Assembly: GCA_910587205.1 (NCBI GenBank)
Contig: CAJULZ010000012.1
Location: 1-34,838, forward strand
Origin: an uncultured Oscillospiraceae bacterium
Lineage (GTDB): Bacteria; Bacillota; Clostridia; Oscillospirales; Oscillospiraceae
Reading direction: 5' to 3'
DNA: 34,838 bases
A program made the position numbers and the translations under genes. How positions within the stretch are numbered: position 1 is the first letter of the stretch; the number at the start of each line of letters is the position of its first letter. Shown piece by piece: positions 17,049 to 24,628 of the stretch. A model generated the notes under the pieces. That model was not told the origin of the DNA. It did no database searches and saw only the letters and a program-made list of their open reading frames with translations.

Positions 17049-18884
17049 ATGAAACAATCTTCAACCGACAAGCAAAAACCAGCCTACGGCATGGCGTCCA
17101 ACTGCGCCTTTATGATCCGCCGGGCCTGGAAGGACTGCAAGGGCGTGCTGAGCGTATGCGCGGGCCTCATATTCTGCGGGGTGGCGGCCAGTCTGCTGGA
17201 GCTGTTCGTGGTGCCCTCCATTTTGACGGAGGTGGAGCGGGGCGTGAGCCCCGGGGAGCTATGCCGGCTGATCCTCTGGTTCACCCTGGGGATGACGGCC
17301 GTCCGGGCCATGCAGGCTTACCTGGACGCGAACACCCTTTTTGGGCGGGTCGCTGTGCGCTCCGGGCTGGGCCTGGACCTGCACCTGCGCTTCTGCCGCA
17401 CCGCCTTCCCCCACACGGAGGACCCGGATTACATCAAGCGGCTGAAAAAAGCGTCCCGCTGCCTGGACAGCAACAGCGACCCCGGGGAGGCCGTCTGGAA
17501 GACCATGACCGGCCTGGCCACCAACGTGGTCAGCTTTGTGATCTACCTGCTGCTGCTCTCCCAGGTGGGGCCGTGGGTGGCGGGGCTGTGCGCGGCCTGC
17601 TCCGCCGCCGGCTATTTCGCCGGGGAACGCATCCGGGGCTGGCGCTACCGCCACCGGGAGGAGGAGGGAAAGCTCATCCACCAGCGGGACTACATGATCG
17701 TCCGTAGCCGGGACCCCTACTTGGCAAAGGACATCCGCATCTTCGGCATCGGCCCTTGGCTCACCGAGCTGTACGACAAGTACACCCGGCTGTACCAGGA
17801 CTTCTACGCCAAGGGCCAGCGGTACTGCCTGTGGGCCGACCTGCTGGACGTGGGGCTGGCCCTGGCGCGCAACGGCGCGGCCTATGGCCTGCTCATCGCC
17901 ATGGCCCTCCGGGGGGAGCTGGGGGCGGCGGAGTTCGTGCTGTACTTCACCGCCGTCAGCGGCTTTACCCAGTGGGTGGCGGGCATTTTCTCCGGCCTGG
18001 GGGAGCTCCACCGGCAGAGCCTGGAGCTGTCCGTCCTCCGGGAGGTGGCGGACACGCCCGAGCCCTTCCGGTTCGGGGACGGCAAGCCCCTGCCCGTCAA
18101 GGAAAACCACCGCTATCAGCTGGAACTGCGGGACGTGTCCTTCCGCTACCCCGGCGGGTCGGAGGACACCCTGTCCCACGTGAACCTCACCATCCGCCCC
18201 GGCGAGAAGCTGGCGGTGGTGGGCAAGAACGGCGCGGGCAAGACCACCCTGATCAAGCTGCTGTGCGGTTTCTACGACCCCACGGGGGGCCAGGTGCTGC
18301 TGGACGGGGAGGACATCCGCCAATACGACCGCCGAGACTATTACAGGCATTTCTCCGCTGTGTTCCAGCAGTTCTCCGTGATGGCGGGCACCATGGCGGA
18401 AAACGTGGCCCAGGCCGCCGGGGAGGACGTGGACCTGCCCCGGGTGTGGGACTGCCTGGAGCGGGCGGGGGTGGCGGACAAGATCCGGGAGCTGCCCAAG
18501 CGGGAGAACACCCAGCTGGGCCGGGAGGTCTACCTGGACGGGGTGGACCTGTCCGGGGGCCAGCTCCAGCGGCTGATGCTGGCCCGGGCGCTGTACAAAA
18601 ACGCGCCGGTGGTGGTGCTGGACGAGCCCACCGCCGCCCTGGACCCCATCGCGGAGAGCGATTTGTACCAGAAGTACAGCGACCTCACCGGGAACTGCAC
18701 CAGCGTGTATATCTCCCACCGGCTGGCGTCCACCCGGTTCTGCGACCGGGTGCTGCTGATTGAAAACGGCGGCATCGCCGAGGAGGGCACCCATGAGGCG
18801 CTTTTGGAGCGGGGCGGGCGGTACGCCCACCTGTTTGAGATCCAGAGCAAATACTACAAGGAAGGGGCGATGGACGATGAATGA
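17049..18884 (+). CDS. ABC exporter half-transporter (membrane plus ATPase domains), subunit 1
   Basis: 611 residues with N-terminal membrane helices (about 30-310) and a complete ABC domain: Walker A GKNGAGKT at 392-399, Q440, LSGGQ at 501-505, Walker B with D525-E526, and H557 in SHRLAS. It has no C39 peptidase domain at the N-terminus. The ATG at 17049 has a TGAGGTG site at good spacing; ATGs at 17001 and 17028 are alternatives within or next to the hairpin leader. It is followed by a 43-aa ORF and a second half-transporter, so the functional unit is probably a heterodimer. The substrate is unknown; a peptide is plausible given the LytTR/GHKL neighbours. Confidence 0.92.
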   Translation: MKQSSTDKQKPAYGMASNCAFMIRRAWKDCKGVLSVCAGLIFCGVAASLLELFVVPSILTEVERGVSPGELCRLILWFTLGMTAVRAMQAYLDANTLFGRVAVRSGLGLDLHLRFCRTAFPHTEDPDYIKRLKKASRCLDSNSDPGEAVWKTMTGLATNVVSFVIYLLLLSQVGPWVAGLCAACSAAGYFAGERIRGWRYRHREEEGKLIHQRDYMIVRSRDPYLAKDIRIFGIGPWLTELYDKYTRLYQDFYAKGQRYCLWADLLDVGLALARNGAAYGLLIAMALRGELGAAEFVLYFTAVSGFTQWVAGIFSGLGELHRQSLELSVLREVADTPEPFRFGDGKPLPVKENHRYQLELRDVSFRYPGGSEDTLSHVNLTIRPGEKLAVVGKNGAGKTTLIKLLCGFYDPTGGQVLLDGEDIRQYDRRDYYRHFSAVFQQFSVMAGTMAENVAQAAGEDVDLPRVWDCLERAGVADKIRELPKRENTQLGREVYLDGVDLSGGQLQRLMLARALYKNAPVVVLDEPTAALDPIAESDLYQKYSDLTGNCTSVYISHRLASTRFCDRVLLIENGGIAEEGTHEALLERGGRYAHLFEIQSKYYKEGAMDDE

Positions 18885-19008
18885 GGATATGGTCCGGATG
18901 CGGGAGCTGGAATTTGCCCAGCGCAGCCTGGGCATCTGGGGCAGGACCGTCCCGGAGCTGTTTACCTTCAGTAATAAAGAGCACAAGGAGATGGTGGGCC
19001 ATGGCTGA
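18877..19008 (+). CDS. Small ORF (43 aa) overlapping both exporter genes
   Basis: It starts at an ATG 8 nt inside the end of subunit 1, after a GAAGGGG site, and ends 8 nt inside the start of subunit 2, so all three frames interlock in the way coupled genes do. The product begins MNEDMVRMRELEF, has a central GIWGRTVPELFTF and ends KEMVGHG. It is charged, with no membrane helix and no clear GG leader-peptide motif. I do not recognise it. It could be an accessory or signal peptide for the exporter, or only a device that carries ribosomes from one gene to the next. Confidence 0.55.
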   Translation: MNEDMVRMRELEFAQRSLGIWGRTVPELFTFSNKEHKEMVGHG

Positions 19009-20884
19009 GAAAAAGGAACGCCTGTCCTTCCGCCAGGCCATGGCCTACACCCGCCGGGGCTACGCGATCTGGTTCAAGGCCGCGCCGGAGGTGTTTTTGG
19101 CCGCCGGGGCGGATCGGGCGGTGACCGCCCTGACGCCCTATGTGCCGCTGTACTTCACCGCCCGGCTGGTGAACGCCATCGCCGGAGGCGGCGGGCCGGG
19201 GGAGGTGTGGCCCATGCTGGCGGCGCTGCTGATCTCCACGGCGCTGGCCGGGGCGGCCCGCGCCGCGGCCTCGAATTGGAATCAGGCCATGGAAAACAGC
19301 CACCTGCACCCCGCCTGGAACCGGATCTTCTTTGAAAAGCTGCTGTCCATGGACTTTTGCGACGTGGACGACGCCAAGACCCAGGCCCTGTTCACCCAGA
19401 TCCGGCAGAACAACAACTGGAGCAGCTGGGGGCTGACCAAGCTCCACTGGACCTTTGGCTGCATGGTAGAAGCCGTCCTGCGCATTTTAGGGGCGCTGGC
19501 CCTGTCGGTGAGCCTGTTCACCCTGCCGGTGCCGGCGGACAGCCCGCTGGCCGGGCTCAACAGCCCCTGGTGTATGGCGGGGATGGGGCTGCTGCTGGCG
19601 GGGTCGGTGGCGCTGTCCGGGGCGCTGCTCAACCGGGCGGAGCGCTACTGGAGCGAGTACGACGGCACCCAGGGGAACCGGGGATTCAGCTTCTTCTACT
19701 TTATCGCCATGCAGGAGCGCCATCGGGCCGCCGACATCCGCACCTATACCCAGGACAAATTTTTAGAGGCCAAGGGCCGGGAGATGTTGGACGACGAGAC
19801 CTCCTTTGGCCCAAACTCCGCCATCGGCAAGGCGGGCCGGGGGGCTATGGGAATCTCGTACACCGTGTCCGGGGCGGTGTCCCAGGCGTTTATGGGGGTG
19901 ATCTACCTGTTTGCCGGACTGAAAGCCTTGGGCGGCGCCTTCGGGGTGGGCTCCGTCACCCAGTACGTGGGGGCGCTGGCGGGGCTGGCCCGGGGCTTTA
20001 CCGATTTGGCGGAGGTGATGGGGGAGCTGCGGGCCAACGCGGAATACCTCAAGCCGGTGTATGAATTCCTGGACATCCCCAACAATATGTACCAGGGCAG
20101 TCTGACCACCGAGAAGCGGTCCGACCGGAAGTACGAGATCGAGTTCCGGGACGTGTCTTTCCAGTACCCCGGCACGGACACCTGGGCCCTGCGCCACGTG
20201 TCCATGAAGTTCGACGTGGGTGAGCGCCTGGCGGTGGTGGGGGAGAACGGCTCGGGCAAGACCACCTTCATCAAGCTGCTGTGCCGCCTCTACGACCCCA
20301 CCGAGGGGGAGATCCTCCTAAACGGTATCGACATCCGCAAGTACCGCTACGACAACTATCTGGCCCTGTTTTCCGTGGTGTTCCAGGATTTCAAGCTGCT
20401 GTCCCAGCCCTTGGGGCAGAACGTGGCGGCGGCGGAAAACTATGACCGGGCGCGGGCGGAGGAGTGCCTGAAAAGGGCGGGCTTCGGGCCCCGCCTGGCC
20501 GAGCTGCCCCGTGGCCTGGACACCTGTCTGTACCGGGAGTTTGAGGACGACGGGGTGGAGGTGTCCGGCGGCGAGGCCCAGAAGATCGCCCTGGCCCGGG
20601 TGCTGTACCAGGACGCGCCGTTTATTGTGCTGGACGAGCCCACCGCCGCCCTGGACCCGGAGGCGGAGGCGGAGGTGTATACCAAATTCAACGATATTGT
20701 GGAGGACAAGACCGCCATCTACATCAGCCACCGGCTGTCCTCCTGCCGGTTCTGCGACGAGGTCGCCGTGTTCGACCACGGGCAGGTGGTGCAGCAGGGC
20801 GTCCACGACGCGCTGGTGGAGGCGGAGGGCAAATACCGGGCCCTCTGGGAAGCCCAGGCGCAGTACTACCGGAAGGAGGGGTAG
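19001..20884 (+). CDS. ABC exporter half-transporter (membrane plus ATPase domains), subunit 2
   Basis: 627 residues: membrane helices in about 30-350, then Walker A GENGSGKT at 414-421, Q462, signature VSGGE at 521-525 (Glu in place of Gln, a mild deviation), Walker B ending D545-E546, and H577 in SHRLSS. Both catalytic glutamates of the pair are kept, so neither site is obviously dead. The ATG at 19001 follows AAGGAG and lies inside the end of the 43-aa ORF. A reading from 18881 would put 40 extra residues in the frame antagonistic to that ORF and lacks family resemblance. Confidence 0.92.
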   Translation: MAEKKERLSFRQAMAYTRRGYAIWFKAAPEVFLAAGADRAVTALTPYVPLYFTARLVNAIAGGGGPGEVWPMLAALLISTALAGAARAAASNWNQAMENSHLHPAWNRIFFEKLLSMDFCDVDDAKTQALFTQIRQNNNWSSWGLTKLHWTFGCMVEAVLRILGALALSVSLFTLPVPADSPLAGLNSPWCMAGMGLLLAGSVALSGALLNRAERYWSEYDGTQGNRGFSFFYFIAMQERHRAADIRTYTQDKFLEAKGREMLDDETSFGPNSAIGKAGRGAMGISYTVSGAVSQAFMGVIYLFAGLKALGGAFGVGSVTQYVGALAGLARGFTDLAEVMGELRANAEYLKPVYEFLDIPNNMYQGSLTTEKRSDRKYEIEFRDVSFQYPGTDTWALRHVSMKFDVGERLAVVGENGSGKTTFIKLLCRLYDPTEGEILLNGIDIRKYRYDNYLALFSVVFQDFKLLSQPLGQNVAAAENYDRARAEECLKRAGFGPRLAELPRGLDTCLYREFEDDGVEVSGGEAQKIALARVLYQDAPFIVLDEPTAALDPEAEAEVYTKFNDIVEDKTAIYISHRLSSCRFCDEVAVFDHGQVVQQGVHDALVEAEGKYRALWEAQAQYYRKEG

Positions 20885-20901
20885 GCGCGGGGGGATGGGG
20901 G

Positions 20902-20922
20902 CGCGCTAAGCGCGGAGGTTTT
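20902..20922 (+). terminator. Weak possible terminator of the exporter operon
   Basis: A 5-bp stem CGCGC/GCGCG with a TAA loop, then GAGGTTTTA. Stem and T-run are both short, so termination may be partial. A second hairpin (CCCGCC/GGCGGG, 20934-20948) follows without a T-run. Confidence 0.35.
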
Positions 20923-20999
20923 ATCTGCGTTCTCCCGCCGGAGGCGGGGGACATGGCGGTATATCTTCTCTGCGGACACTCCCGCGGGGAATTTCCCCG

Positions 21000-21028
21000 T
21001 TGCCAACGGCGGAGGTCTGTGGTACAAT
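21000..21028 (+). promoter_or_regulatory. Predicted promoter of the DtxR-family regulator
   Basis: TTGCCA (21000-21005), 17-nt spacer, TACAAT (21023-21028): 5/6 matches in each hexamer. Confidence 0.75.
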
Positions 21029-21083
21029 AGGCCGGTAAGCAATGGGAAACCTGCCTGCGGCGGGACCGGTCAGGAGTGAGGGC

Positions 21084-21458
21084 ATGAACATCCATGAATC
21101 CGCGGAAAATTATCTGGAGGCCATCCTGGCCCTGGGGGAGGAGGGGCCGGTGCGGTCCATCGACGTGGCCCAGCGGCTGAATTTTTCCAAGCCCAGCGTG
21201 AGCCGGGCTATGAGTCTGCTCCGGGAGGGGGGGTTCGTGGTGATGGACGCCAACGGCTTCCTCACCCTCACGGATGAGGGGCTGGAGATCGCCCAGCGCA
21301 TCTACGAGCGGCACCTGCTGCTCACCCGGTGGCTGATCCACCTGGGGGTGTCGGAGGATGTGGCCGCCCAGGATGCCTGCAAAATTGAGCATGATTTGAG
21401 CGTGGAGTCCTTCGACGCGCTGCGCTCCCACATCAACAAAGATCTTGGCATCGAATGA
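21084..21458 (+). CDS. DtxR/MntR-family metal-dependent transcriptional regulator
   Basis: 124 residues: a winged helix-turn-helix (about 5-65, with VAQRLNFSKPSVSRAM as the recognition unit) and a metal-binding dimerisation domain; no SH3 domain. Candidate ligands by alignment from memory are E12, H77, C99, E102 and H103. C99 occupies the place of the DtxR cysteine rather than the MntR glutamate, which leans toward iron sensing, but N9 replaces the Asp/Met seen in MntR/DtxR, so the metal is uncertain. The ATG at 21084 follows AGGAG; an earlier in-frame ATG (21042) lies in the leader. It is a single-gene unit with its own promoter and terminator. Confidence 0.9.
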   Translation: MNIHESAENYLEAILALGEEGPVRSIDVAQRLNFSKPSVSRAMSLLREGGFVVMDANGFLTLTDEGLEIAQRIYERHLLLTRWLIHLGVSEDVAAQDACKIEHDLSVESFDALRSHINKDLGIE

Positions 21459-21465
21459 AAAACGG

Positions 21466-21496
21466 GCAAAACCGCCGCGAAAAGCGGCGGTTTTGC
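21466..21496. terminator. Bidirectional terminator between the DtxR-type regulator and the asparaginase gene
   Basis: A perfect 13-bp stem GCAAAACCGCCGC/GCGGCGGTTTTGC with a 5-nt loop. The arm carries TTTT on both strands, so it can serve the converging genes on either side. Confidence 0.88.
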
Positions 21497-21500
21497 TGTA

Positions 21501-22493
21501 TCAAACGCTTCGCTCCCCACACAGGCTCTGAGAAAAGATCTCCCGCACCTCGTCCAGGCGGTCCGTCTGGCCCAGCGCCCACATCAGCTTGGTGACGGCG
21601 GCTTCGGTGGTCATGTCGTACCCCTGGATGACCCCCTGGGCCAACGCCTTCTGCCCCGCCTGGTAGAGGGCGAAATTGCTGCTCTCGTACAGGCACTGTG
21701 AGCACACCACCACCGCCATGCCCGCCTGGGCGGCGGCGTGGAGCTTTTCAATGAGGTTGCGGCGGATGAAGTGGAGGCCCCCCGCGCCGAACGCCTCGAT
21801 AACCACCCCGCGGTAGTGCATCCGCAGGAGCATATCGAAAATCTCCGGGTCCAGCCCAGGGGTGAGCTTGATGAGGAACACCGCCTCGCACAGCTTGTCC
21901 CGCAGGCGGCAGGGCCCGTCCAGGGGCGGGACGGCGTCCCGGCGGATGCTCAGCCCCGCGCCGTCCACCCGGCCCACCAGCGGCCAATTCACGCTGTCGA
22001 AGGCGCCGAAGGCGGTGGTATGGGTTTTCACCGCCCGGCAGCCCAGCATCACCCGCCGGTCAAAGGCCAAAAATACCCCCGGCCTGCCGGACGCGGCCAT
22101 GGCGAAGGCGGTGCGCAGGTTGTCCAGCCCGTCGGTGAGGGGGTGCTCGATGGGCAGCTGCGCCCCGGTGAGCACCACGGGTATGGGGATGTTGCGCACC
22201 ATATAGGACAGCATGGAAGCGGTGTAGGCCATGGTGTCGGTGCCGTGGGAGACCACCACGCCGTCAAATTCCTCCCGGGCGTCAAAGACGTGGCGGGCGA
22301 TGAGCCGCCACTCCTCGGGCTGGATGTTGGACGAGTCCAGGTGCAGGATGTCCTGGACGGTGAGGTCGTAGCTGTCGGTGAGCGCCCCCAGGCAGCGGGA
22401 CAGGGCCGCGCCGTCAAGGCCGGGGGCCAGCCCCTCCCCGGTGGGGCGGGAGGCGATGGTGCCCCCGGTGGTGAGCAGTAAAATGCGTTTCAT
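21501..22493 (-). CDS. L-asparaginase, type I-like
   Basis: 330 residues. The two asparaginase threonine motifs are present: TTGGTIAS with T12, and SHGTDTMAYT with T85 and D86; K156 in CRAVKTHT completes the Thr-Thr-Asp-Lys set. There is no signal peptide, so it is cytoplasmic, releasing ammonia and aspartate from asparagine. AGGAGG precedes the ATG. It starts 10 nt after the flavodoxin-like gene, in one operon read leftward from the promoter near 23100. Confidence 0.95.
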   Translation of the reverse strand: MKRILLLTTGGTIASRPTGEGLAPGLDGAALSRCLGALTDSYDLTVQDILHLDSSNIQPEEWRLIARHVFDAREEFDGVVVSHGTDTMAYTASMLSYMVRNIPIPVVLTGAQLPIEHPLTDGLDNLRTAFAMAASGRPGVFLAFDRRVMLGCRAVKTHTTAFGAFDSVNWPLVGRVDGAGLSIRRDAVPPLDGPCRLRDKLCEAVFLIKLTPGLDPEIFDMLLRMHYRGVVIEAFGAGGLHFIRRNLIEKLHAAAQAGMAVVVCSQCLYESSNFALYQAGQKALAQGVIQGYDMTTEAAVTKLMWALGQTDRLDEVREIFSQSLCGERSV

Positions 22494-22503
22494 GGCGCGC
22501 CTC

Positions 22504-23052
22504 CTAAGGATTGATGAAGCGGAGCACCTCCGCCCTGGCGTCCGGGGAGCCCATCAGATCCCCGCGTATGCTGACCTTGCCGAACCGGCGGGCGCTGAGG
22601 AACAAGACGTCCGGCGGCGCGTCCCCGGTGTGGTATTGGAACGCGGTGATGAAATTGTCCCGCCCCGTGTTGCTGACCACGATGAATTTTTTCGGCGCCC
22701 GTTCGTATTGCTCCAGCAGCTCCGGCCGGCCCTGGAAATAGCATTGGCTGCGCTCATTGAAGAGGAAGAAGTTGGCGCAGGGGTAGTCACAGTAGTTGGG
22801 GACGACGAAATAGGACATGCTCGAGCGGGTGACGGCGTCGTACATCCCGAAGACGGGGTCGTCGAAATAAGGACAGCGCTCCCGGGCCTGGAAGCACTCG
22901 CAGCCGCATCCCCCGCAGGGGGTAAGGGCGAGGGCGGAGCAGTCAAAATATTGGACGCTGTCCCGGCCGGACAGGGCGTCCCGCACCGCTTGGGCGACGG
23001 CGGAACAATTGCCGTCCCGTCTGCCGCTGAAGGAGATGACGCAGGCCGGCAT
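22504..23052 (-). CDS. Flavodoxin-like NAD(P)H-dependent FMN reductase with Cys cluster
   Basis: 182 residues with the flavodoxin-like opening (VISFSGRRDGNCSAVAQAV, the FMN phosphate loop) and later strands around SYFVVPNYCDYP and KFIVVSNTG. A dense cysteine group, C46, C49, C51, C53 and C60 (PCGGCGCECF...RC), lies where iron-sulfur flavoproteins bind a cluster, so it may carry Fe-S or simply redox-active thiols. GGGAGGTG precedes the ATG. It is the first gene of the asparaginase operon, and its promoter faces that of the thioredoxin-reductase-like gene. Confidence 0.75.
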   Translation of the reverse strand: MPACVISFSGRRDGNCSAVAQAVRDALSGRDSVQYFDCSALALTPCGGCGCECFQARERCPYFDDPVFGMYDAVTRSSMSYFVVPNYCDYPCANFFLFNERSQCYFQGRPELLEQYERAPKKFIVVSNTGRDNFITAFQYHTGDAPPDVLFLSARRFGKVSIRGDLMGSPDARAEVLRFINP

Positions 23053-23084
23053 AAAAACACCTCCCGAAAATGTCTGCGGGAAAC

Positions 23085-23113
23085 AGTATACCTGTTTGCG
23101 CGGTTTTTTGCAA
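23085..23113 (-). promoter_or_regulatory. Predicted promoter of the flavodoxin-like/asparaginase operon
   Basis: On the minus strand: TTGCAA (23113-23108), 17 nt, TATACT (23090-23085). Confidence 0.6.
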
Positions 23114-23116
23114 GTA

Positions 23117-23145
23117 TTGTCAACCGCTGGAAATGCTGGTATACT
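23117..23145 (+). promoter_or_regulatory. Predicted promoter of the thioredoxin-reductase-like gene
   Basis: TTGTCA (23117-23122), 17 nt, TATACT (23140-23145), with TGG in front making an extended -10. Its -35 lies 3 bp from the -35 of the divergent promoter, so the two probably compete or share control. Confidence 0.8.
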
Positions 23146-23174
23146 GGAAAAAACAATTTGGGAGGGAGCGCAGT

Positions 23175-23975
23175 ATGAAATACGACCTGCTTATCGTAGG
23201 CGGCGGCCCCGCGGGCCTCGCCGCCGCCATCCACGCCAGGGCCAGGGATAAGTCCGCGCTGGTGATTTCCAACGAGCCCACCGCCTCCGCGCTGTGCCGT
23301 GCCCCGGCTATGGCCAATTACCCCGGCCTGCCTGGGATCACCGGTCTGGAGTTGGTAAAGCGGCTGGTGGAGCAGGCCCGGGACATGGGCGCGGAGTTTA
23401 AGCGGGGCAGGGCCCTGTCGGTGATGCCCCTGGGGAGCTCGGTGATGGTGTCCGTGGAAAACGACGCGGCGGAGGGCCGGGCGGTTCTCCTGGCCCCCGG
23501 CGTGACCCGGGCCGCCCCGTTGAACGGGGAGGAGGAGCTGCTGGGCCGGGGGGTGAGCTACTGCGCCACCTGCGACGGGATGTTTTACCGGGGTAAAGAT
23601 GTGGTGTGTGCCGGGGACGCGCCCAATTTCAGCCAGGAGGTGGAGTTCCTGCGCTCTATTGGCTGCCGGGTGACGGTGAAGCGGCTGGCGGGGCTGGAGG
23701 TGCTGGGGGAGGACCGGGTGTCCGGCGTGCGGGACGCCTCCGGGGAGGAGACCCCGTGCCAGGGGGTGTTCCTGCTGCGCGCGTCCATCGCCCCCGCCCG
23801 GCTGGCCCCCGGCCTGGAGCTCCAGGACGGCTATATCAAAGTGGACGGCCATATGGCCACCAGCCTGCCCGGCGTGTACGCCGCCGGGGACTGCACCGGC
23901 CAGCCCCTCCAGCTGGCCAAGGCCGTGGGGCAGGGGCAGGCGGCGGCCCACTTCGCCATCGAGGCCATGGGCTGA
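23175..23975 (+). CDS. Thioredoxin-reductase-like flavoprotein with reduced NADPH domain
   Basis: 266 residues, about 45 fewer than usual TrxB. The FAD-binding GGGPAG at 9-14, the redox pair C130-C133 in YCATCDG and the C-terminal FAD motif LPGVYAAGDC are intact. The middle domain is short: the expected GxGxxA nucleotide loop is VCAGDAPNF, and the HRRxxFR NADPH specificity motif is missing. This resembles thioredoxin reductases that do not use NADPH, such as the ferredoxin-dependent flavin type known from Clostridium, so the electron donor may be ferredoxin (inference). The ATG at 23175 follows GGGAGGGAG; the earlier ATG (23070) lies upstream of the promoter. Confidence 0.85.
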   Translation: MKYDLLIVGGGPAGLAAAIHARARDKSALVISNEPTASALCRAPAMANYPGLPGITGLELVKRLVEQARDMGAEFKRGRALSVMPLGSSVMVSVENDAAEGRAVLLAPGVTRAAPLNGEEELLGRGVSYCATCDGMFYRGKDVVCAGDAPNFSQEVEFLRSIGCRVTVKRLAGLEVLGEDRVSGVRDASGEETPCQGVFLLRASIAPARLAPGLELQDGYIKVDGHMATSLPGVYAAGDCTGQPLQLAKAVGQGQAAAHFAIEAMG

Positions 23976-24036
23976 GGAACGGCATTTGGGGAAAACGCCC
24001 TTTTTTCGAAATTTTCGTGAACTTTACTTTCCCGTA

Positions 24037-24065
24037 TTGAAATTTTCCCGCAAAGATGGTAACAT
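24037..24065 (+). promoter_or_regulatory. Predicted promoter of the small P-loop gene
   Basis: TTGAAA (24037-24042), 17 nt, TAACAT (24060-24065), in an AT-rich stretch. Confidence 0.5.
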
Positions 24066-24117
24066 AGGAATATCAAAGGGGGACTCCCCCCCAATACCAA
24101 GTAAGGAGTGGTCAAAA

Positions 24118-24528
24118 ATGGTCAAGGTTATCATGGGCCTGAAGGGCACTGGAAAGACCAAGCAGATGATCGACCTCATTAATACGGCAGTTGATACGGA
24201 GCACGGCAACGTTGTGGCCATCGCCCACAACTCGAAGCTGAACTATAAGATCCACTACAAGATCCGCCTGGTGGACACCTCCGATTATAATATCCCCAAT
24301 TACGATACCCTTCGCGGGTTCCTGTACGGCCTGTACGCCAGCAACTACGACATCACCCACGTGTTCATCGAGAGCCTGAACAAGCTGGTGCCCACCGTGG
24401 GCAACGAGGACGTGGAGCCCTTCCTGGACTGGCTGGAGCGGTTCTCCCAGCAGAGCGGTATCAAGTACACCGTGTCCATCAGCGAGGACGCGTCCAAGGC
24501 CAGCGAGGGCGTGCGCAAGTATTTCTAA
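24118..24528 (+). CDS. Small P-loop protein of unknown function (136 aa)
   Basis: It opens with a strand and Walker A loop (VKVIMGLKGTGKTKQMIDL; GxxGxGKT at 7-14) and has a later hydrophobic strand ending in acidic residues (THVFIESLNK), a possible Walker B. At 136 residues it is about the size of a minimal P-loop domain. I recognise no named family. AAGGAG lies 9 nt before the ATG; the longer reading from 23986 runs through the promoter. It is transcribed alone, between its own promoter and a strong terminator. Base composition is lower in GC at the 5' end than its neighbours. Confidence 0.8.
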   Translation: MVKVIMGLKGTGKTKQMIDLINTAVDTEHGNVVAIAHNSKLNYKIHYKIRLVDTSDYNIPNYDTLRGFLYGLYASNYDITHVFIESLNKLVPTVGNEDVEPFLDWLERFSQQSGIKYTVSISEDASKASEGVRKYF

Positions 24529-24564
24529 AAGCAGCCGCACAGGGCTGTCAATAGGGCAGGTTTC

Positions 24565-24594
24565 ACCGGGCGGGCGGGTGCCCGCCCGGTTTTT
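24565..24594 (+). terminator. Rho-independent terminator after the P-loop gene
   Basis: A perfect 11-bp stem ACCGGGCGGGC/GCCCGCCCGGT with a GGGT loop, followed by TTTTA. Confidence 0.92.
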
Positions 24595-24628
24595 ATCCAG
24601 GAACTGTAAAAAAATAGGAGGTTTTGTT

